A stretch of 64,000 bases of DNA from Gottfriedia acidiceleris. GTDB lineage: Bacteria > Bacillota > Bacilli > Bacillales > Bacillaceae_G. The number at the start of each line of letters is the position of its first letter. Positions within the stretch are counted from its first letter, which is position 1. Location of the stretch: contig NZ_CP096034.1 in NCBI RefSeq assembly GCF_023115465.1, forward strand, positions 4,526,001 to 4,590,000, in the 5' to 3' direction. Below the pieces are notes generated by a model. The model was not told the DNA's origin, made no database searches, and worked only from the letters and a program-made list of their open reading frames with translations. Positions 58,577-64,000 of this stretch are shown piece by piece. Position numbers and translations under genes: made by a program.

Positions 58577-59212
58577 TTGAAAAGGTATTTACCCATACTC
58601 ATTTTGTTTTTCGGTATTCTCTATATCTTTTTTATTCCTTCAGAGCCTGTAAGCATAAAAATACTATTTAAGGTAATTCCAATGGTGTTGATTATTAGTT
58701 TGGCCTTTTCACAAATTCCTTATCAATCAACTAAATACCGTACTCTCATAATTTTAGGTCTCTTTTTTTGTATGATTGGTGACGGAACATTAATATGGTT
58801 TGTTGTTGGTTTAAGTGCTTTTTTAATTGGGCACTTATTTTACGCTGCTGGTTTTATAACGAAATGGAGATTTTCAATTTATCGTGTACTATCGATCATT
58901 CCAATTGCAATTTATGCATTTTTTCTATGCTCTAATTTAGTAAGCTCTTTAAACGAAAATGGTCAGGAAAATTTAGTTATTCCGGTAATAGCCTATTCAG
59001 TAGCTATTTCAATGATGGTATTTACAGCAATAATGACTGGAAACAAATGGGCTATTTTAGGGAGCCTATTATTTATCATTTCAGATTCTATCTTATCGTG
59101 GGACCTATTTGTAAAAAGTGTTAAATATGGTCACGAATTAATCATGATTACCTACTACACAGCACAGTTTTTAATCGCTAAAAGCATTTTAAATAGAAAG
59201 AGAGTTGCGTAA
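58577..59212 (+). CDS. YhhN family membrane protein (lysoplasmalogenase-like)
   Basis: A 211-residue protein with seven or eight helices of the YhhN/TMEM86 type. The conserved acidic residues appear in FFCMIGDGTLIW and LFIISDSILSWDLF. Animal relatives hydrolyse lysoplasmalogen; bacterial roles are mostly unknown. The start is a TTG ten bases after AAAGGGG. A terminator is not obvious, and pepT begins 117 bases later on the same strand. Confidence 0.85.
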   Translation: MKRYLPILILFFGILYIFFIPSEPVSIKILFKVIPMVLIISLAFSQIPYQSTKYRTLIILGLFFCMIGDGTLIWFVVGLSAFLIGHLFYAAGFITKWRFSIYRVLSIIPIAIYAFFLCSNLVSSLNENGQENLVIPVIAYSVAISMMVFTAIMTGNKWAILGSLLFIISDSILSWDLFVKSVKYGHELIMITYYTAQFLIAKSILNRKRVA

Positions 59213-59278
59213 TATTTTACTTTCAATTAAAGAAAGAACTACAATATAAATGTAGCCTCTTTTACTAAAAAATAAAAA

Positions 59279-59294
59279 ATGAAAGCGCATTACA
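59279..59294. promoter_or_regulatory. Possible cre site upstream of pepT
   Basis: ATGAAAGCGCATTACA matches WTGNNARCGNWWWCAW at 14 of 16 positions. It lies 35-50 bases before the pepT start. Weak on its own. Confidence 0.3.
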
Positions 59295-59329
59295 TACAGA
59301 TTATGAAATGTAAAAAAGGAGATTTTTAT

Positions 59330-60571
59330 ATGAAAAATGAGTTAATAAATCGTTTAATTAGTTATGCAAAAGTTGATACACAATCAAATGCAAGTAGTGA
59401 AACATGCCCGTCTACACCAGGCCAATTAACTTTGGGCCGCATGTTAGTGGAAGAGTTAAACAAAATCGGTTTAGTTGATGTAACAATGGATGAAAATGGT
59501 TATGTAATGGCTACACTTCCGGCAAATTCCGACAAATATATTCCTACAATTGGATTTTTAGCACATTTAGACACCGCGACTGACTTTACAGGAAAAAACG
59601 TTAATCCTCAACTAGTTGAAAACTATGATGGAAATGACATCGTACTAAATGAAAGTTTAAATGTTGTATTATCTCCAAGTCATTCACCAGAGCTAACTAA
59701 ATATATAGGTCATACATTAATGACAACTGATGGAACAACATTACTTGGTGCAGATAATAAGGCTGGGATTGCCGAAATTATGACTGCGATGGAGTATTTA
59801 GTTCAGCATCCTGAAATCAAACACGGCAAAATAAGAGTCGCATTTACACCAGATGAAGAAATCGGTAGAGGCCCACATAAATTTGATGTTAAAGCATTTG
59901 ATGCTAAATATGCTTACACAATGGACGGTGGTCCACTAGGAGAGCTTCAATACGAGAGTTTTAATGCTGCAGGTGCAATGATTACAGTAAAAGGTAAAAA
60001 TGTGCATCCAGGTACTGCCAAAGGTAAAATGATAAATTCTATGAAAATTGCCATGGAAATAAATAATTTATTACCTGTAGAAGAAGCGCCAGAATCAACA
60101 GAAGGTTACGAAGGCTTTTATCATCTAGTATCAATTGAAGGTGATGTAGAGTTAACAAAGATGCACTACATTATTAGAGATCATGATAAAACAAAATTTG
60201 CTAATCGAAAAGAGACATTGTCGAATATTGTAAATCAATTAAAAGAAAAACATGGTGAAAACAGCATTATTTTAGAGTTAAAAGACCAGTACTATAATAT
60301 GGGTGAGAAAATCTTACCTGTTAAAGAGGTTGTTGATATTGCTCACGAGGCAATGACAAACCTAGAAATTACACCAATTGTAGAACCAATTCGTGGTGGT
60401 ACAGATGGTTCACAGCTTTCATATATGGGACTACCAACTCCAAATATTTTTACAGGTGGAGAAAACTATCACGGCAAATTTGAGTATATTTCAATCGACA
60501 ATATGGTTAAAGCAACGAATGTTATGATTGAAGTGATCAAATTATATGAAAAAAAAGCAACTTCAAAGTAA
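59330..60571 (+). CDS. pepT: Peptidase T (tripeptide aminopeptidase)
   Basis: PepT is a zinc aminopeptidase that removes the N-terminal residue from tripeptides in the cytoplasm. The 413-residue protein (410 in B. subtilis) has the M20 metal motifs [25 protein letters not shown] and the catalytic Glu pair in [15 protein letters not shown], with a final [13 protein letters not shown]. The frame is open from 59279, but AAGGAG eight bases before the ATG at 59330 sets the start. Confidence 0.95.
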   Translation: MKNELINRLISYAKVDTQSNASSETCPSTPGQLTLGRMLVEELNKIGLVDVTMDENGYVMATLPANSDKYIPTIGFLAHLDTATDFTGKNVNPQLVENYDGNDIVLNESLNVVLSPSHSPELTKYIGHTLMTTDGTTLLGADNKAGIAEIMTAMEYLVQHPEIKHGKIRVAFTPDEEIGRGPHKFDVKAFDAKYAYTMDGGPLGELQYESFNAAGAMITVKGKNVHPGTAKGKMINSMKIAMEINNLLPVEEAPESTEGYEGFYHLVSIEGDVELTKMHYIIRDHDKTKFANRKETLSNIVNQLKEKHGENSIILELKDQYYNMGEKILPVKEVVDIAHEAMTNLEITPIVEPIRGGTDGSQLSYMGLPTPNIFTGGENYHGKFEYISIDNMVKATNVMIEVIKLYEKKATSK

Positions 60572-60576
60572 AAAAG

Positions 60577-60610
60577 TAGGACTGACAGAGCTGTCAGTCC
60601 ATTTTTTTAC
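60577..60610. terminator. Bidirectional terminator between pepT and the methyltransferase gene
   Basis: GGACTGACAG-AG-CTGTCAGTCC perfect stem with ATTTTTTT on the right and, for the minus strand, TACTTTTTT on the left. Confidence 0.9.
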
Positions 60611-61815
60611 TTAATTTTACGAATAAATACGACCTTTAGATAGTTTCCTTCTTTAAACAGTTTAGTTGTTTTAAAATCATTAGGTAGGCTGAATTCTTCC
60701 ATTAATTTATATTGTCCGCCTAATTCTTTAAACGCTGTGTCAATAAACCCTTTAAATTTATTCATTCCAAACGTACTGCAGTTCGTTGAAGCAACAATTA
60801 CACCATCATTTTCAGTAATCGTAATCGCTTCTTTCAATAGGTTCTTATAGTCCTTTTCGGCACTAAAAGTATGTTTTTTAGATCTTGCAAAGCTTGGTGG
60901 ATCTAAAATAACCATATCAAATGAAAGGTTCTTTTTTACTGCATATTTAAAGTAATGAAATACATCCTCAACGACTATGCTCTCGGATGCAGGGTCAATT
61001 CCATTAATGTAAAATTGTTCCTTTGTTTTATCTAGGCTCCGATTTGCTAAGTCAACACTAGTAGTCTTACTTGCCCCTCCAACTGCTGCAAAGACTGAGA
61101 ATGCCCCTGTATAAGAGAAAGTATTTAAAACTGTTTTATCGTAAGCATATTTATCTCGAATTAGTTTTCTTACTTCACGTTGATCCAAAAATACGCCTAC
61201 CATTGCGCCATCATTTAAATAAATAGCGAAATTAACCCCATTTTCCTTTACGATAATAGGAAATTGACCTCTTTCCCCCATCACAAAGTCATCTTCTTCA
61301 ATATACTGACCTTTTGTATCAAAGCGCTTTTTCTGATAAATCCCTTTGAATTCGACAATATTCTTTATTGCTTGAATAACCCAATCTTTGAATTGATAGA
61401 TTCCCTCGCTATACCAACTAATCAAATAAAATCCATCAAAAAAATCAATTGTTAATCCACCGATCCCATCGCCTTCTCCATTAAATACTCTAAATGCTGT
61501 CGTATCAGAACTATCATAAAAATGTTGGCGTTCTTCGATTGCTTGTTTAATTTTATCTTCAAAGAACTTAGGACCAATCTTTTCATGCTCCTTCAGGCTA
61601 AGAATCCAACCTAAACCTTTATTTTGCTTTCCATAGTAACCCTTTCCAATAAAACCATTACGTTCATCTATTAGATTAATGATAGTTCCTTCATTAATGA
61701 AATCTTTACTATTTACGATCGACTCTTTTGAAATTAGTGGGTACCCGTTTTTATAATCTTTTACAAACTTTTGTTTAATTTTCAGATTCATTTCTTTATC
61801 CATAAGCCCATCCAT
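60607..61815 (-). CDS. Class I SAM-dependent rRNA methyltransferase (YwbD/RlmI-like)
   Basis: A 402-residue enzyme with an N-terminal PUA-like RNA-binding domain (about 15-85), a central domain and a C-terminal Rossmann methyltransferase. The SAM site is LNTFSYTGAFSVFAAVGGA, the acidic residue is in SVDLANRSL, and the catalytic motif is DPPSFARSKK followed by ASTNCSTFGMN. It is closest in layout to E. coli RlmI (m5C1962) and B. subtilis YwbD. YwbD relatives were reported to make m7G in 23S rRNA, so the modified base is uncertain. The ribosome site before the ATG at 61815 is weak, and an ATG four codons later is possible. Confidence 0.87.
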   Translation of the reverse strand: MDGLMDKEMNLKIKQKFVKDYKNGYPLISKESIVNSKDFINEGTIINLIDERNGFIGKGYYGKQNKGLGWILSLKEHEKIGPKFFEDKIKQAIEERQHFYDSSDTTAFRVFNGEGDGIGGLTIDFFDGFYLISWYSEGIYQFKDWVIQAIKNIVEFKGIYQKKRFDTKGQYIEEDDFVMGERGQFPIIVKENGVNFAIYLNDGAMVGVFLDQREVRKLIRDKYAYDKTVLNTFSYTGAFSVFAAVGGASKTTSVDLANRSLDKTKEQFYINGIDPASESIVVEDVFHYFKYAVKKNLSFDMVILDPPSFARSKKHTFSAEKDYKNLLKEAITITENDGVIVASTNCSTFGMNKFKGFIDTAFKELGGQYKLMEEFSLPNDFKTTKLFKEGNYLKVVFIRKIK

Positions 61816-62201
61816 TCATTCTCTTTTTTACTCATTATTTCCAGAATCAATTATTATAGTGTGACCTGTTAGACAAAACTGCAGATTTTGGTAATATATA
61901 ATCTTTTTCTATGAAATAAGCACTGAAGCCATTACGCGCAAAATACGCTTTCAAGTCTTTTATTATAACATGACAAACAAATTACTTTCCCTCTCTTATT
62001 TAAGCAAGATTGATAGTGATCTTTAAATTTGATGCATAAACTAATCTCTTTCACTTAAAGGATTAGTGATTTTCTCTGCTAGTTATTTTAATATTAATAT
62101 CATAAATACCTTTGATGTAGTTATAAAAGTGGCAATACTAAAGTAAGCGCCATATTATCTAGGTCAGAACAAATTCTTGTTCAAAGTGAAAGGATAACAT
62201 T
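61816..62201. other. Intergenic region before the hexapeptide acyltransferase gene
   Basis: This 386-base AT-rich stretch has no gene. Just before the ribosome site lies the palindrome GAACAA-ATTC-TTGTTC (62167-62182), which might be an operator or a small hairpin. Confidence 0.4.
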
Positions 62202-63086
62202 ATGGAAATTATTAATGAAACAATGCAAATAGGGGACTTAAAAGAGAATAAGATAATAGGGAACCTTAAATTAACAAATTCAAAAATAATATTTAGAGGA
62301 AAAGGAAATCTTCTATATTGTGATAATGAAAATGTTCATTTAGTAAATAGTAATATTGAGTTTAATGGAAATGACACAATTATTTTTCTTTGTAAAAACA
62401 GGTTTAATTATATACTCAATGCAATTGTTTACAATAATTCTGTATTATTTTTTGGAAGAGATAATTATTTTAACAACAAATTAAATATAATTATTTCAGA
62501 ACAAAAAAATGTTATCGTAGGAGAAGCTTGTTTATTTTCATTTGATTGTTGGTTTAGAACAGCAGACCCACATCTAATTTATGATTCTTTCACGAAGAAA
62601 AGAGTTAACCCAAGTAAAAGCATTTATATTGGTGATCATGTTTGGATTGGTCAACATGCATTTATTTTAAAAGGAACTCAAATTGGTTCCGGCAGTATTG
62701 TCGGCGGGATGTCTTTAGTTAGTGGGAAAATAATTGAATCTAATTCTTCATATGCGGGCAATCCAGCAAGTAAAATTGGCGAATCGATTTTTTATACTAG
62801 TGACAGCGTACATGCGTTTACAGAATCAGAAACACGAAGTCATGATGTTTTTGAGAGTGACGATTATATTTATTCATATAATCAGAATGAGGCTCTCCCG
62901 TTTCCTTCAATTGAAAAATCATTAACAGAATTTAAGTTAGTTTCACAAAAACTTGATTTTATTATTGAGAATTTGCAAATGAATCGAAACAAAAACCGCT
63001 TTTTCATTGGAAAACCTATTGCTAAGCAGAGTTTTATAGAAAGAATTAAAAAAAATGTATACGAGTATTTAATGACAAAGAAGTAA
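62202..63086 (+). CDS. Left-handed beta-helix acyltransferase
   Basis: A 294-residue protein of the hexapeptide acyltransferase family. Residues 1-110 are a beta-rich part with the repeating pattern of a beta helix but without clear hexapeptides (NSKIIFRGKGNLLYC, NSNIEFNGNDTIIFL). Residues about 110-200 match the catalytic domain, with FRTADPHLIYD, IYIGDHVWIGQHAFILKGTQ and SSYAGNPASKIG. The last 90 residues are charged and helical. Relatives acetylate capsule or surface polysaccharides. The gene is more AT-rich than its neighbours and stands alone, so lateral gain is possible. Confidence 0.83.
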   Translation: MEIINETMQIGDLKENKIIGNLKLTNSKIIFRGKGNLLYCDNENVHLVNSNIEFNGNDTIIFLCKNRFNYILNAIVYNNSVLFFGRDNYFNNKLNIIISEQKNVIVGEACLFSFDCWFRTADPHLIYDSFTKKRVNPSKSIYIGDHVWIGQHAFILKGTQIGSGSIVGGMSLVSGKIIESNSSYAGNPASKIGESIFYTSDSVHAFTESETRSHDVFESDDYIYSYNQNEALPFPSIEKSLTEFKLVSQKLDFIIENLQMNRNKNRFFIGKPIAKQSFIERIKKNVYEYLMTKK

Positions 63087-63163
63087 AGTCGCATGCTTTA
63101 GGTTAATAAGAGAAAAGTAAAGATCACAATTGTCATCAACCTCAAAATAGAAATGTAAAAAAC

Positions 63164-63198
63164 GGAGTTATTTTCTTTTGGAAATAGCTCTTTTTTTG
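63164..63198 (+). terminator. Terminator of the acyltransferase gene
   Basis: GGAGTTATTT/GAAATAGCTC stem with G-U pairs followed by TTTTTTT. Confidence 0.78.
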
Positions 63199-63263
63199 GT
63201 TGACCTATTAACCCGTTAATCCATATTTCTTATTACACTATTATATGGAACAATTTTCTGCCC

Positions 63264-63332
63264 TAAAAAAACACCCCTTAAATTCGTTGTATCAAAAACA
63301 CAGGGTTTTTTCTACATTAATGTTAAGGGGTG
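63264..63332 (-). terminator. Terminator of treR
   Basis: CACCCCTTAA/TTAAGGGGTG stem with a 41-base loop, followed on the minus strand by TTTTTTTAG. Confidence 0.8.
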
Positions 63333-63359
63333 CAGTCTAAATTGAATAAGACATTAAAC

Positions 63360-64000
63360 TCATTCATTAACCTGTTGAATTCTTCTAGCAAAATCGACAA
63401 ATTTGAACTTATCTGGGCGATGTCTAGATTGACCGTATTGTAGTAAGGAACCATCATCTAAATAGACAAAAGTATTTACAACGACTACCATATCATAGCC
63501 ATCTAAATCCAAATATTTTTGGTCATCTTCTGTGCAAGCTTGTACTACAATTTCTTTTTTCGCAAAGCCAATAGTTAAGTGTAGCGTATTTTCAATATAG
63601 TCAAAAATTGACCCTTCGCAGATAGACCTTGAAAGTTTTTCTACATATGAACTATTGTAATACTCTTTGTCTAAAATTATTTTTTTTCCGTCAATTTTTC
63701 GAGCTCTAACTACTTTCCAAATCGCTGTTTGCTCATCTATTTCTAGTTGTTCTCTTATAAACTTACTAGGCCACTTCTTTTCAAGAATTTCTACAATCGT
63801 TTCTGCTTCTCTACCAATTTGGTTTGATAATTCTTTAAAACTAATTAATCCTGTAACCGGAAAATTTAATTTTGCAGTGTCTAAAATAAACGAACCTTTC
63901 CCTTTGACTTTATTTATATAACCGTTTTGCTCAAGCATTTGTAATGATTTTCTAATTGTATCTCTAGAAACATCAAACTGCTCCATTAATGACTTTTCAG
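63360..64000 (-). CDS. treR: Trehalose operon repressor TreR, C-terminal part (cut by window edge)
   Basis: TreR is a GntR-family repressor of the trehalose uptake and hydrolysis genes, released by trehalose-6-phosphate. The visible part covers the second half of the winged helix (EKSLMEQFDVSRDTIRKSLQ, NGYINKVKGKGSFI) and the whole UTRA effector domain (FPVTGLISFKELSNQ, ARKIDGKKIILDKEYY, CEGSIFDYIE, QYGQSRHRPDKFKFVDFARR), which follows B. subtilis TreR closely. The reading frame stays open to base 64000, so the first 25-30 codons lie outside. The treP and treA genes normally lie upstream of treR and would then be beyond the window. Confidence 0.9.
   Translation of the reverse strand, partial: EKSLMEQFDVSRDTIRKSLQMLEQNGYINKVKGKGSFILDTAKLNFPVTGLISFKELSNQIGREAETIVEILEKKWPSKFIREQLEIDEQTAIWKVVRARKIDGKKIILDKEYYNSSYVEKLSRSICEGSIFDYIENTLHLTIGFAKKEIVVQACTEDDQKYLDLDGYDMVVVVNTFVYLDDGSLLQYGQSRHRPDKFKFVDFARRIQQVNE

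Noticed and set aside
61264-61455. 63-codon plus-strand frame inside the methyltransferase gene
   Set aside because: Antisense shadow, no ribosome site and no recognisable protein.

Overview
The window is a chromosomal segment of a low-GC, endospore-forming member of the Bacillaceae (Firmicutes). This rests on AT-rich sequence, strong AGGAGG-type ribosome sites, frequent TTG/GTG starts, many hairpin-plus-T terminators, and a gene order that follows the Bacillus subtilis block rho-glpX-murA-fba-spo0F-ywjG-pyrG-rpoE ... speB-speE-pbpG-ywhD-ywhC ... rsfA-lipL-pta-hemQ ... cwlJ-gerQ-ywdK-ywdI-ung. The genus cannot be fixed from sequence alone. I see no rRNA, tRNA, CRISPR array, insertion sequence or prophage.

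Layout. 1-8.2 kb: housekeeping core (rho 5' part, glpX, murA, fba, spo0F, ywjG, pyrG, rpoE). 8.4-17 kb: an acyl-CoA module on the minus strand (fadF, thiolase, acyl-CoA dehydrogenase, fused B12-dependent isobutyryl-CoA mutase icmF). A FadR-type operator overlaps the promoter of fadF, and CcpA cre sites precede fadF and acdA. 17-19.3 kb: cardiolipin synthase and UV endonuclease uvsE. 19.4-22.8 kb: a sigI-rsgI pair preceded on the same strand by a gene for a secreted, repeat-bearing protein with a SigI-like promoter. 23-25 kb: argS-ywiB. 26-29 kb: a MerR/MFS efflux pair and a Fur-controlled PepSY membrane protein. 29-42.4 kb: speE-speB, a forespore penicillin-binding protein with a SigG-type promoter, ywhD, ywhC, a tautomerase, an HD phosphohydrolase, rsfA, lipL, pta, hemQ and the germination pair cwlJ-gerQ.

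The second third (42.4-64 kb) is more mixed: ywdK, ywdI, a HAD phosphatase, ung, a YeiH-family membrane protein, a GT2 glycosyltransferase, a YhgE/Pip protein, an ABC-2 exporter, an acyltransferase-3 protein, a glucose-type EIIA, a lone sirC, topB, a decayed YesK-like gene, an L,D-transpeptidase with Ig-like repeats, a YhhN protein, pepT, an rRNA methyltransferase, an isolated AT-rich hexapeptide acyltransferase and the trehalose repressor treR cut by the window end.

How the genes work together. Sporulation and germination are represented from the start (spo0F with a SigH promoter) through the forespore (rsfA, pbpG) to germination (cwlJ-gerQ). The fadF-thl-acdA-icmF cluster looks like a catabolite- and fatty-acid-controlled route that joins branched C4 acyl-CoA to butyryl-CoA oxidation. 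The least ordinary locus is the sigI-rsgI-secreted protein group: the RsgI extracellular tail and the secreted protein's tail are both Asn/His/Lys rich, and the only SigI-like promoter I found drives the secreted protein gene and may read through into sigI-rsgI.
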